This document shows, one piece after another, positions 56,231-64,000 of a stretch of DNA of 64,000 nucleotides. The DNA is from Rhodospirillaceae bacterium (GTDB lineage: Bacteria > Pseudomonadota > Alphaproteobacteria > Rhodospirillales > Rhodospirillaceae). Position numbers and translations under genes: made by a program. The notes under the pieces are model-generated. The model was given only the letters and a program-made list of their open reading frames with translations, did not search any database and had not been told where the DNA came from. Every line of letters starts with the position of its first letter. The first letter of the stretch is position 1. The stretch lies in contig JAPKDQ010000002.1 of NCBI GenBank assembly GCA_028822445.1, positions 310,001 to 374,000 of the forward strand, in the 5' to 3' direction.

Positions 56231-56692
56231 TTAGGCGTCTGACCAATCAACCATGTGAGAGCTCAGCGCCCCTGCGACTACTTCTGAGACGGCGCGCCCT
56301 CGAACAGACACCCCTGCTTTGTGCACCGTGTTATTTTCCCCTGATATTAGGGGGTGCCAATCTGCTAGGCTCTCGCCATTGGAAAGCAGTCGGTAGGCGC
56401 ATGTGGATGGCAACCAATTGAGCGTACCCGCTATTTCCGGAGAAAGCTGTACGCAGTCCGGAACCTTAACCTTTCGGTTCTTGTAATCCGTGCACTGGCA
56501 TGTTTTTAGGTCGAGTAGGCGACACGCAACATTAGTTGGGAAAACTTCATCAGTATCGGCGTCCTGGAGTTTGTGAAGACAACACTTTCCGCATCCGTCG
56601 CAAAGACTTTCCCACTCCTTACCCGACATCTGCGACAGTTTCTTGGTGCGCCAGAAAGGCTCACCAGTCTTATTTTTTGGGTACTCTGTCAA
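56231..56692 (-). CDS. YcgN family cysteine-cluster protein (UPF0260)
   Basis: A 153-residue protein with a cysteine pattern typical of the family: [12 protein letters not shown] (about 31-42), then C57 in [14 protein letters not shown] and VPDCVQL. The start [21 protein letters not shown] is nearly diagnostic. It is thought to bind an iron-sulfur cluster or zinc, but its role is unknown. It overlaps the SCO1 gene by 4 bases and adjoins the YgjP gene, so the three are one transcription unit. Confidence 0.92.
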   Translation of the reverse strand: MTEYPKNKTGEPFWRTKKLSQMSGKEWESLCDGCGKCCLHKLQDADTDEVFPTNVACRLLDLKTCQCTDYKNRKVKVPDCVQLSPEIAGTLNWLPSTCAYRLLSNGESLADWHPLISGENNTVHKAGVSVRGRAVSEVVAGALSSHMVDWSDA

Positions 56693-57297
56693 AGCAATTC
56701 TCTGAGTTTGGAGGTGAGTTCCTCTGTCGTGACATCTTTTCCAAAATGGTCGACGTACCGCCCGCTGCGGTTCATCAAATACAAATACCCTGAATGGTCG
56801 ACCGTGTAGCCGCCCCCTTTACCAATAGGTGTCTCACGGTAGAACACGCGGTAGGCGCTTGCCGCACCTTGAACTTGTTCCGCCGTTCCTGTCAGCCCAA
56901 TCATACGCTCGTGAAAATTACTTACATAGGAGGCCATCGTTTCTGATGTGTCTCGCTTCGGATCAAGAGAGATAAAGACGGGTTGTACAAGCTCGCTTTT
57001 TTGCTCGGGCAATATATCAATCGCATCTGCCACGATCTGCAATGTCATGGGGCAAATGTCTGGGCAATACGTAAAACCAAAATAAACCAAGCTATAATGA
57101 CCGAGCAGGATTTGCTCGTTTACTTCTAAGCCTGCTTGATTAACGAGAGTGAATGCGCCGCCAATAGCCGCTGACCCATTAACCGTGTTGTTGTTTGGGT
57201 CAGGGCGGAACACAGGCAAATAAAGCGCAAGAATGAGCAAAGTGCTAAGTGCCACCATGGCACCGATGACAAGTCTTTTTGCGAGAGCCGGCGTCAT
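56689..57297 (-). CDS. SCO1/SenC copper chaperone
   Basis: A 202-residue thioredoxin-fold protein anchored by one N-terminal membrane segment (about 10-30). The copper motif C78-x3-C82 is in YCPDICPMT and the third ligand is the His in VDHSGYLYL near 165. It delivers copper to the CuA site of cytochrome c oxidase in the periplasm, or acts as a thiol redox factor. Its place next to the cytochrome c maturation genes supports a role in oxidase assembly. Confidence 0.94.
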   Translation of the reverse strand: MTPALAKRLVIGAMVALSTLLILALYLPVFRPDPNNNTVNGSAAIGGAFTLVNQAGLEVNEQILLGHYSLVYFGFTYCPDICPMTLQIVADAIDILPEQKSELVQPVFISLDPKRDTSETMASYVSNFHERMIGLTGTAEQVQGAASAYRVFYRETPIGKGGGYTVDHSGYLYLMNRSGRYVDHFGKDVTTEELTSKLRELL

Positions 57298-57351
57298 AAA
57301 ACTATCCTTGGTCGATCGTACATTAGGTCCGCCGTCGTGACATATATCTTT

Positions 57352-58785
57352 TTACGGGTTTGGCAAACCGGCCAACCGGCGTGAAACGCTCTCATACGCT
57401 GCGTTATCTGGCGGCAGAAGCTCTAGCAGGGTCGTCCAGTAGTCCCTCGCCAAGTCGAACTGACCCTCGCCTGCGGCGGCAAGCCCCGAGATAAAAAGAC
57501 CGTCCGGGTTGCTCTGGTCAAGCGCGAGAATTTCATTCGTGAGTTCGCCCACCTCGTTAGGAACGGGCGTGCCTGGTTTGACTGCGCGAATAAGGGCCTC
57601 CGCTAACTTGGTGCGTGGTTCAATAGCGTCTTTGTTCAGTGCGGATGCTTTCCGATAGGCGCGGGCTGATTTTCCGGCGTTGCCAAGAACGCCGTAGGAC
57701 CGTGCGAGTTTCATCCAGCCCTCAAAATCATCTGGCTCAAACTCGAGTCTCGCCTCAAGTCCGCCGACCATCTCTTGAATCATGGTCATTTCATCGCCTG
57801 AGAAGCGATCGGCTAATGCACTTACATCCGGCCGGAAGTCGTCTTCGTCGGTTTCTGGAACCATGGCGGTGTTGGAGCTACCCACGCTGGATGGTGTCGT
57901 CGTGGGCACATCTAAGGGGTGACGCGGTGCAATTGTCACGGGCATGATGTTCGCTGCCATCGCGACCTGATTGATTTGGCCACGCACCATTGCCAACCAT
58001 GGTGCGTTTGACTCGGCGCTGGCTGTCAAGTCTCGCCAGATGGCGATAGCGTTTGCGACGTTTCCAGCTTGGGCTGCCGCTAACCCCAAATAGAACCGTG
58101 CGCGCGGTTCATCTCGATCCGTACGCAACACTTCACGAAAAATGTTAGCGGCTTCTGGGGGAACGGTTCCGCCATTCATCGCCGTCAGCGTGTCTCCAAA
58201 CTCTGTATATATATCTATGTCTTTTGAGCCCGTTGAGAGCGCTCGGCGGTAAGCCGTCGCGGCATCCTCTAACCGGTTAATCTGGCGATAGCTGCGAGCC
58301 AGTAGAGCCCAGCCTTCTGTTTTCTCGGGGTTCTGGCGTAGCCGGTCAGCTAAGTCTTCGATGAGAACGCCAAAATCTGTGTCCTCAGGGTTTACCAGAG
58401 CATCTGCGCGCCGTTGTTCGACCGGCGCGCCGGGCAATCCCGGCGCGCCAATGGTGACGTAGATTGCCAGGGCGCAGAACGGTACTAAAGCTGCGATTCC
58501 AATTACAGCGCCCATGCGAGTCATCGGGGCGTCTACGCCCTTATCGCCCGTGGCGCGCCTACTTGCTGCGAGCAGGCGCCGCTTGATTTCCGTATGCGCT
58601 GCTTCGGCTTCAGGGTCCGTGAGCAAGCCATTCGCAACGTCACCCTCGACCTCTTTAATTTGGCTTTGGTACAGGGCTTGATCAGCCTCCGTTTCCTGCG
58701 CCGCCGTTCCGCCATTGCGCAGAACTGGCCAGACTAAAATTCCAACCGAGATCAGTGTGAGGGCTGTATAGCCAAGCCAAATCAT
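57352..58785 (-). CDS. ccmI: Cytochrome c maturation protein CcmI (CycH)
   Basis: A 477-residue component of the heme ligation complex that holds apocytochrome c. The N-terminus has a membrane segment (about 3-20), a heptad-like cytoplasmic loop (TDPEAEAAHTEIKRRLL) and a second membrane segment near 90-112. Two sets of tetratricopeptide repeats follow, recognisable as GWALLARSYRQINRLEDAATAY (about 155-180) and WMKLARSYGVLGNAGKSARAY (near 355). It overlaps ccmH by 4 bases and ends the ccm cluster. Confidence 0.92.
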   Translation of the reverse strand: MIWLGYTALTLISVGILVWPVLRNGGTAAQETEADQALYQSQIKEVEGDVANGLLTDPEAEAAHTEIKRRLLAASRRATGDKGVDAPMTRMGAVIGIAALVPFCALAIYVTIGAPGLPGAPVEQRRADALVNPEDTDFGVLIEDLADRLRQNPEKTEGWALLARSYRQINRLEDAATAYRRALSTGSKDIDIYTEFGDTLTAMNGGTVPPEAANIFREVLRTDRDEPRARFYLGLAAAQAGNVANAIAIWRDLTASAESNAPWLAMVRGQINQVAMAANIMPVTIAPRHPLDVPTTTPSSVGSSNTAMVPETDEDDFRPDVSALADRFSGDEMTMIQEMVGGLEARLEFEPDDFEGWMKLARSYGVLGNAGKSARAYRKASALNKDAIEPRTKLAEALIRAVKPGTPVPNEVGELTNEILALDQSNPDGLFISGLAAAGEGQFDLARDYWTTLLELLPPDNAAYESVSRRLAGLPNP

Positions 58786-59261
58786 GGTTCGTTCCCTGTA
58801 TTTGGATCTCTAGTTAGGGCCTCGACTTCAGCTAGTTCCTCAGGTGTTAGAGCTTGAACCGTCGTGATGGACGGGCGTCTAATGTAACGGGCCACGATGA
58901 GCCCACCTAAGAGCAGCAGGACGAAGGGGCCGAACCACAACAGAAGCGTTTGGCCCGTTACGCGCGGGCGGAGAAGGACGAAGTCGCCATAGCGATCCAC
59001 CATGTAATCAAGCACAGCCTGATTGCTATCTCCGGCAAGGATGCGTTGGCGGACGAGGCGCCTCATGTCCTGGGCTAAGGGTGCGCTTGATTCGTCAATG
59101 GTTTCATTTTGACAGACGACGCACTTTAGATCTTGGCTGATGATGCGCGCCCGTTCTTCAAGCACAGGATTCGCCAACATCTCATCTGGCTCTACGGCGA
59201 AGGATGTGGTTGCGACAAGCGCGGTTAAGGTGACAGCGCTCAATGCGGCGTAAATCTTCAC
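58782..59261 (-). CDS. ccmH: Cytochrome c maturation protein CcmH (CycL)
   Basis: A 159-residue thiol oxidoreductase reducing apocytochrome c before heme attachment. It has a signal peptide to about residue 22, the redox motif C47-V-V-C50 in LKCVVCQNETIDES, and a late membrane segment (about 103-122), with a short cytoplasmic tail. Only the CcmH N-terminal domain is present, with the TPR part supplied by separate ccmI, the usual alphaproteobacterial split. Confidence 0.95.
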   Translation of the reverse strand: MKIYAALSAVTLTALVATTSFAVEPDEMLANPVLEERARIISQDLKCVVCQNETIDESSAPLAQDMRRLVRQRILAGDSNQAVLDYMVDRYGDFVLLRPRVTGQTLLLWFGPFVLLLLGGLIVARYIRRPSITTVQALTPEELAEVEALTRDPNTGNEP

Positions 59262-59830
59262 TGTCGCAGTTGCTCCACCAAGGGGGCGATGGTTTCAGCC
59301 CAGTCCGTGATTGTGATCGGCCCTACGTGTTTGTAACGAATGACCCCTTCGGGATCGACGACGAATGTCTCCGGTGCCCCTGTGACACCGAATGCGATAG
59401 CGGCTTCGCTGATGGGGTCTTGTCCGATGAGATTGTAAGGATCGCCATTGCGGGCTAACCAGCGCAGACTTGCTTCCGGCTCGTCTCGCCAAGCAATGCC
59501 ATGAAGAGGGATTGTGTTTTCTGCCGCGACCTTCATAAGGAGGGGGTGTTCAGATAAACAGGCAACACACCAAGACCCCCAAATATTAACCACAGTCACC
59601 TCGCCTTTGAGGTTCTTGGTCGTCAGCCCCGGGCCACGTCCCGGGAGCGGGAGGAGGTCTATTTCTGGCACGGGCGTATCGAGCAACACGGATTTTACTT
59701 GGTTGGGGTCTAGGCCGCCCTGAATATCGATAAGACGTTTTGCGAACACGGCGACCAACAGTAAGGCGATGAGGATCGGTGCAATAGCAGTGAGCCGACC
59801 AGAATTCGTTTTAGGTGTGCCGTCGCTCAT
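59258..59830 (-). CDS. ccmG: Thiol:disulfide interchange protein CcmG/DsbE
   Basis: A 190-residue membrane-anchored thioredoxin that passes electrons to the CcmH/apocytochrome c thiols. The membrane segment is about 12-30, the redox motif C88-V-A-C91 lies in WGSWCVACLSEHP, and the GVTGAPETFVVDPEG cis-proline region is near 150. The start overlaps nothing; ccmF ends 3 bases upstream and ccmH overlaps its 3' end by 4 bases. Confidence 0.95.
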   Translation of the reverse strand: MSDGTPKTNSGRLTAIAPILIALLLVAVFAKRLIDIQGGLDPNQVKSVLLDTPVPEIDLLPLPGRGPGLTTKNLKGEVTVVNIWGSWCVACLSEHPLLMKVAAENTIPLHGIAWRDEPEASLRWLARNGDPYNLIGQDPISEAAIAFGVTGAPETFVVDPEGVIRYKHVGPITITDWAETIAPLVEQLRQ

Positions 59831-59833
59831 GCG

Positions 59834-61822
59834 TTAGCCCTTGGCTAGCTCTACAATCGAAGCTGCCCTAAGTGGCGCTCCGATACGGTGACGCCTGTCA
59901 CTCAAAGAAACCAGCCCACCCAAGCCCATCATCAGAATACCGTACCAGAGGAATGGAACAAAGGGCTCGAAGTAGGCGCGCACGACATACCGACCGGTGT
60001 CAGCGGGCCCTTCGCCGAGCACGACATATAAATCCGCCCAGAAGGCCGTGTGTATTGCTGCTTCTGTTGTTTGTTGTGCAGGCTGATCGTAGATTCGTCG
60101 TTCGGGTTTTAGAGTTACTGCTTTTCCGTCACCACGTGTGGCTGAAAATGTGCCCTGTACCGATTCATAGTTCGGCCCACGGATTGTCTCAGCGCCATGA
60201 AAGGTGACATCGAAACCAGCGACCGTGATGGTTTCCCCTGCGCCCATGGTCAGGATATTTTCCTGCTTCCATGCGCTTGAGCCCGACACACCAACAATCA
60301 AAACGGCCATCCCCATATGGGCAATTGTCATGCCGTGGGAGGCGCGCGGTAAAGCTCTTACCCGTTTCCATAGGTTAGCGGGTGACAACTTGAAGAGGCG
60401 AACACGCCCTGCCCATTCTGTGAAAGACGCAAAGAACAACCACGCTGCTAGGGCTATGCCGGCCGAGCCGGCTATGTCGATAGCGTCGATACCGCTAAGC
60501 GACAGAGCAAGAGCGAAGACAAGGCCTACGCCGAAGAGCGCGCCCTTCAAACGAGCCAGAACGCCAGCCAAGTCACTGCGCTTCCATGCCATCATGGGGC
60601 CAATACCCATGAGAAGAACGAGTGGCACCATGAGAGGAATAAACACGGTGTTGAAATAGGGCGCCCCGACAGAGAGGTTGCCCAGCTCTAGCGCGTCGGC
60701 AATTAGGGGATAAAGAGTGCCTAGGAGAACGGTTGCCGCGGCCGTTGCGAGAAACAGGTTGTTAATTAGCAATCCACTTTCTCGTGAGATCGGAGAAAAT
60801 AACCCACCGGGCTCAAGTTTGGGCGCTCTAATCGCGTAAAGTGTTAGCGAGCCGCCAACGGCGATGGCAAGAAGGGCGAGAACGAACACCCCACGTGTTG
60901 GATCGGAGGCAAAGGCATGCACCGATGTGAGAATACCTGAGCGCACGAGGAAGGTGCCCAATAGGCTCAATGAGAACGTGACGATTGCAAGTAATATCGT
61001 CCAGCTCTTCAACGCTTCGCGCTTTTCAACAACGATTAGGGAGTGCAGGAGGGCTGTTCCGGTTAACCACGGAATAAAGGATGCGTTTTCAACGGGGTCC
61101 CAGAACCACCAGCCACCCCAGCCTAATTCGTAATAGGCCCACCAAGAGCCCAGGCCAATCCCAACAGTGAGGAAAGACCACGCGGCTAAAGTCCAGGGAC
61201 GCACCCAGCGTGCCCAGGCGGCATCAACGCGCCCTTCCAGAAGGGCAGCAACAGCGAAAGAGAACGCCATCGAGAAGCCGACGTATCCGAGGTAGAGCAT
61301 GGGCGGGTGAATGGCGAGGCCAGGGTCTTGCAGCAATGGGTTTAGACCCAGGCCCTGTGCGGGCGTTGGGTTGACCCGCAGGAACGGGTTTGACGTGAAT
61401 AAGATGAAGGCCAGAAAACCAGTGCCAATCATGCCTTGTACGGCGAGGGCGCGGGCTTTTAGGCGGTCCGGTAAGGCGCCGCCGAAAGCGGCAACGGCTG
61501 CGCCAAATACAGCGAGAATTAATACCCAGAGAAGTAGAGAGCCCTCATGATTTCCCCAAACACCCGAGATTTTGTATAGAAGCGGCTTCGCTGTATGTGA
61601 GTTTTGGTAGACGTTAATCACCGAGAAATCTGAAGCAATGAAGGCTTGGGTGAGGGCGGCGAATGCCGTCCCGATCAGAAGCATTTGAAGTAGAGCGGCA
61701 GGCCCCGCCACAGCCATGAGCGCGGCGTCCCGTCGCGCTGCCCCGAACAACGGCACGAAAGCTTGGACAAGCGCAACGGGTAGCGCGAGCGCTAAGGCGT
61801 AGTGACCAATCTCAGGATTCAC
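59834..61822 (-). CDS. ccmF: Heme lyase subunit CcmF
   Basis: A 662-residue polytopic protein that attaches heme to apocytochrome c. The tryptophan-rich WWD domain reads ELGWGGWWFWDPVENASF near residues 228-245. Conserved periplasmic blocks such as GVWGNHEGSLLLWVL (near 88-102) and HPPMLYLGYVGFSMAFSFA are also present. About fifteen hydrophobic segments can be counted. ccmE overlaps its start by 4 bases. Confidence 0.96.
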   Translation of the reverse strand: MNPEIGHYALALALPVALVQAFVPLFGAARRDAALMAVAGPAALLQMLLIGTAFAALTQAFIASDFSVINVYQNSHTAKPLLYKISGVWGNHEGSLLLWVLILAVFGAAVAAFGGALPDRLKARALAVQGMIGTGFLAFILFTSNPFLRVNPTPAQGLGLNPLLQDPGLAIHPPMLYLGYVGFSMAFSFAVAALLEGRVDAAWARWVRPWTLAAWSFLTVGIGLGSWWAYYELGWGGWWFWDPVENASFIPWLTGTALLHSLIVVEKREALKSWTILLAIVTFSLSLLGTFLVRSGILTSVHAFASDPTRGVFVLALLAIAVGGSLTLYAIRAPKLEPGGLFSPISRESGLLINNLFLATAAATVLLGTLYPLIADALELGNLSVGAPYFNTVFIPLMVPLVLLMGIGPMMAWKRSDLAGVLARLKGALFGVGLVFALALSLSGIDAIDIAGSAGIALAAWLFFASFTEWAGRVRLFKLSPANLWKRVRALPRASHGMTIAHMGMAVLIVGVSGSSAWKQENILTMGAGETITVAGFDVTFHGAETIRGPNYESVQGTFSATRGDGKAVTLKPERRIYDQPAQQTTEAAIHTAFWADLYVVLGEGPADTGRYVVRAYFEPFVPFLWYGILMMGLGGLVSLSDRRHRIGAPLRAASIVELAKG

Positions 61823-62298
61823 GGTGAAGCCATGGTGCTGTTGGACGTCGCTTCTTGTTGTGGTTCATCACCCCGCCATTCGCCGGCAGCTTTAATTGCA
61901 TCGGCTACTTCGGGAGGCATGTAGGTTTCGTCGTGTTTAGCGAGTACGTCGGAGGCTTGAAATGTGCCGGACGCCAACATGTATCCTTCTGCAACGATGC
62001 CCTGCCCCTCGCGGAACAAGTCGGGGAGGATGCCGCGATAAACGATATTCAAACTTTCTGCCGTGTCCGTGACCGAAAATGTGGTTGTTTCGCCCTCGGC
62101 ATTCACGCTTCCAGTTTCAACCAAGCCACCGATGCGTATTCGTTGTCCTGGTGACAACGTCTGTTGGCTGATTTCGGTTGGGCTGTAGAAAAAGACAATG
62201 CTGTCTTCAAATGCAGTGAGCACCAGGGCAACGCCGGTTGCGACAGCAAGGCCGCCGAGCAAAATAAAATAGAGTCGCTGTGTTTTTCGTTTCGCCAT
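61819..62298 (-). CDS. ccmE: Heme chaperone CcmE
   Basis: A 159-residue membrane-anchored periplasmic heme carrier. One N-terminal membrane segment (about 8-25), then an OB-fold domain with RIRIGGLVETGSV and VVYRGILPDLFREGQGIVAEG-like strands. The covalent heme-binding His is in LAKHDETYMP near residue 128, with the downstream Tyr axial ligand. The ATG at 62298 is chosen; an in-frame GTG at 62310 would overlap ccmD. The last residues are low complexity. Confidence 0.95.
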   Translation of the reverse strand: MAKRKTQRLYFILLGGLAVATGVALVLTAFEDSIVFFYSPTEISQQTLSPGQRIRIGGLVETGSVNAEGETTTFSVTDTAESLNIVYRGILPDLFREGQGIVAEGYMLASGTFQASDVLAKHDETYMPPEVADAIKAAGEWRGDEPQQEATSNSTMASP

Positions 62299-62299
62299 T

Positions 62300-62518
62300 T
62301 TATGTTCCACTGCCTGCTGTGCCGCCGGCCTGACCTGATGACCCTGATGTGGGCCCGGAACGGGGTAGGCGCAAGCGATCCAATTCAGCTTGTTGCATTT
62401 TCACGGACCGGGCCGTGAGGATAAACAGGACGCCGAGACCAACGACAGCCAAAGCGTAAGCGGGCCAAACAAAGGCTGCGTATCCACCCATATCTATTAC
62501 AGCTTCGAGAGAGATCAC
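62300..62518 (-). CDS. ccmD: Heme exporter protein CcmD
   Basis: A 72-residue small membrane protein of the CcmABCDE heme-release complex. It has the usual MGGYAAFVWPAYALAVVGLG opening before a single membrane segment, then a basic stretch. An unusual Gly/Ser/Thr-rich tail of about 20 residues follows the conserved part. It lies between ccmC and ccmE and ends one base before the ccmE start. Confidence 0.92.
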   Translation of the reverse strand: MISLEAVIDMGGYAAFVWPAYALAVVGLGVLFILTARSVKMQQAELDRLRLPRSGPTSGSSGQAGGTAGSGT

Positions 62519-62577
62519 CAGGTCATGCCAATCTTGTTTTTACGGTTATCATCACAAACATCTTTGCGTGGTCACTT

Positions 62578-63291
62578 TTAGGTGGTGCGCATAAGTTTTG
62601 CGGCTCTAATTTTTGCCGTCAGCACTTGAGCCCGCACGCTCATTAAAACCACCACCACATAGTACAGCTGGAACGCGCCTACCATTAGGAACAAAGGCGG
62701 CAGCATTGCGGCATCAACGGAGATGCCAGCCATCGAGAAAATGGACGGTTGATGCAAACTGTTCCACCAGTCTACCGAGAATTTGATGATGGGCAGATTG
62801 ACAGACCCGACGAGCGCTAGGATCGCAGCCGCTTTGTCACCCTGCTCAGGGCTGTCGAAGGCACCGCCTAAGGCAATGTATCCGAGATAAAGAAAGAATA
62901 GTACAAGCATCGAGGTTAGGCGGGCATCCCAAACCCAGGGCGTGCCCCACATGGGTTGACCCCATAGCATGCCTGTGAGCAGGCAGAGCGCCGTAAACAT
63001 TGCGCCGATTGGCGCGGAGGACTTCGCAATCATGTTTGCAACAGGATGGCGCCATATTAGATATGAGGCGCTACCGGCGGCCATGACCCCATAGCAGAAC
63101 AGTCCCATCCATGCTGCTGGGACATGGATGTACATAATTCGAACCGTGTCACCCTGTTGATAATCGGGCGGGGAAAACAGCAGCGCTATCGGTAGTCCGA
63201 ACAGAAAGCAAAGAATGCAAAGTCCGGCGGCCCACGGCTGGATGGTCGCGGCTAACTTCAAGAAACGTGTTGGATTGGCAAGTGCATGCAT
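62578..63291 (-). CDS. ccmC: Heme handling protein CcmC
   Basis: A 237-residue, six-segment membrane protein that presents heme to CcmE. The WWD domain reads LTGMLWGQPMWGTPWVWDAR (about 105-124), flanked by conserved histidines in IMYIHVPAAWMG and WWNSLHQPSI. Length and helix pattern are standard. It follows ccmB by 93 bases and precedes ccmD by 59. Confidence 0.95.
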   Translation of the reverse strand: MHALANPTRFLKLAATIQPWAAGLCILCFLFGLPIALLFSPPDYQQGDTVRIMYIHVPAAWMGLFCYGVMAAGSASYLIWRHPVANMIAKSSAPIGAMFTALCLLTGMLWGQPMWGTPWVWDARLTSMLVLFFLYLGYIALGGAFDSPEQGDKAAAILALVGSVNLPIIKFSVDWWNSLHQPSIFSMAGISVDAAMLPPLFLMVGAFQLYYVVVVLMSVRAQVLTAKIRAAKLMRTT

Positions 63292-63384
63292 AGCATAAAG
63301 GCTTACCTGCTTGGCTATATTTTGCCAACCGGAATCGGGTGCGGGTTAGGGCTGCTTATCAGCTTATTGGCATTGGTTATTAAG

Positions 63385-64000
63385 CTATTCCGAAGCAATT
63401 TTTAGTGCGGCAGCTGCGGCCCATGGGCAAAGCGCTGCAGCGATGAGCAGGAATCCGCCGAGAACGGTAAACAAGCCCCCAGCGTCGAAGCCCATGCTAG
63501 TTGTATCAATTGCGCCGACCCCGAAAATTAGAATCGGGATGTAGAGGGGTAAAACCACGAGTGGCATCAATATACCTCTGCGGCGTGCGCCAAGCGTGAG
63601 GGCCGCGCCGACAGCGCCGATCAAGCTGAGTGTGGGGGTGCCAATGAGAAGGGCTGTCATCATGGGTGCGGCTGAGCCGACCGGCATTTGCAGAGTAACA
63701 CCCAGAATGGGGGCCAAAAGAGTCAGCGGCAGCCCTGTGGTGAGCCAATGCGCCACAATTTTGGCTGCGACAACCAATGTGGGTGCCGCCGGAGACGTGA
63801 GCAACAGGTCTAGCGCGCCATCTTGCTCGTCATCGGAAAATAGATGATCTAGAGATAAGAGCGAGGCAAGTAGGGCCGTCACCCAAATAATGCCGGCGCC
63901 AACTCGCTCAAGAATGCCCGGTTCCGGTCCGATGCCAAATGGAAAGAGGATCACGGTGATGGCGAAGAACCCAGCAACCATGACGGTGTCTGCCCGGTGT
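63385..64000 (-). CDS. ccmB: Heme exporter permease CcmB, 5' end outside window
   Basis: The membrane subunit partner of the CcmA ATPase in heme-release. The frame has no stop up to the window edge; upstream of the ATG at 63981 it reads HRADTV, so the start lies beyond the window and only about 204 residues are seen of a usual 220. Conserved marks are VILFPFGIGPEP, the cytoplasmic segment DGALDLLLTSPA and LPLYIPILIFG. Six membrane segments fit. ccmA is expected just beyond 64000. Confidence 0.94.
   Translation of the reverse strand, partial: HRADTVMVAGFFAITVILFPFGIGPEPGILERVGAGIIWVTALLASLLSLDHLFSDDEQDGALDLLLTSPAAPTLVVAAKIVAHWLTTGLPLTLLAPILGVTLQMPVGSAAPMMTALLIGTPTLSLIGAVGAALTLGARRRGILMPLVVLPLYIPILIFGVGAIDTTSMGFDAGGLFTVLGGFLLIAAALCPWAAAAALKIASE

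Overview
The window is chromosomal DNA from an alphaproteobacterium, most likely a Rhodospirillales-like or other free-living, probably marine lineage. The evidence is gene order and gene content: mutM divergent from ubiE-ubiB-coaBC-dut, the run rpsT-dnaA-dnaN-recF-gyrB, the linkage tsaD-gpsA-yciI, a complete system I cytochrome c maturation cluster, and an SdhAF4-like small protein. Base composition looks like mid-50s percent G+C by eye. I see no insertion sequence, prophage, CRISPR array or rRNA operon.

Layout. 1-7.6 kb: tsaD (cut by the window edge), a UDP-glucuronate 4-epimerase-type protein, gpsA, manC, yciI, a Rieske protein and acsA. 7.6-9.1 kb: an accessory pocket with an SdhAF4-like gene and an AT-richer gene carrying two DUF4116 repeats behind an acidic hinge. 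9.1-14.5 kb: a flavoprotein divergent from two tandem alpha/beta hydrolases (both with His at the nucleophile position), an exported NAD(P)-binding protein and rsmB. 14.5-21.9 kb: surface glycan genes (GT4, two methyltransferases, a flippase-like membrane protein, an AsnB amidotransferase, a GT2). 22.2-28.4 kb: an exported two-domain VOC protein, a peptide-type ABC importer without ATPases, and a TauD-type dioxygenase. 28.4-36.4 kb: an MFS exporter, tRNA-Ala(CGC), yggT, folD, a FkbM methyltransferase, an enoyl-CoA hydratase, argG and rlmN. 36.5-44.1 kb: moeB/thiF-like, dut, coaBC, ubiB, ubiE, mutM, a small exported protein, an enoyl-CoA hydratase and rpsT. 44.5-53.2 kb: dnaA, dnaN, recF, gyrB and a class A penicillin-binding protein. 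53.1-64 kb: a Bcr/CflA-type MFS, a SleB-type cell wall hydrolase, a YgjP-type metallopeptidase, a YcgN-type protein, SCO1, and ccmI-H-G-F-E-D-C-B on the minus strand, with ccmB running off the end.

How the parts work together. The housekeeping blocks cover replication initiation, ubiquinone and CoA synthesis, tRNA and rRNA modification, and respiratory chain assembly (Ccm, SCO1, SdhAF4, ubiquinone), which fits an aerobic respiring cell. The glycan blocks could feed and build a lipid-linked polysaccharide whose uronic acids may be amidated. The accessory blocks at 9-13 kb and 22-28 kb look like small-molecule uptake and breakdown modules with unknown substrates.

The points most worth a second look are the His-for-Ser alpha/beta hydrolase pair, the DUF4116 protein, the exported cysteine-free NAD(P)-fold protein coupled to rsmB, the exported VOC protein beside an ATPase-less importer with a perfect 13-bp inverted repeat before the permeases, and an apparently broken small gene at 14543-14722. 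All functional calls rest on sequence reading and remembered family motifs; no database search was run.
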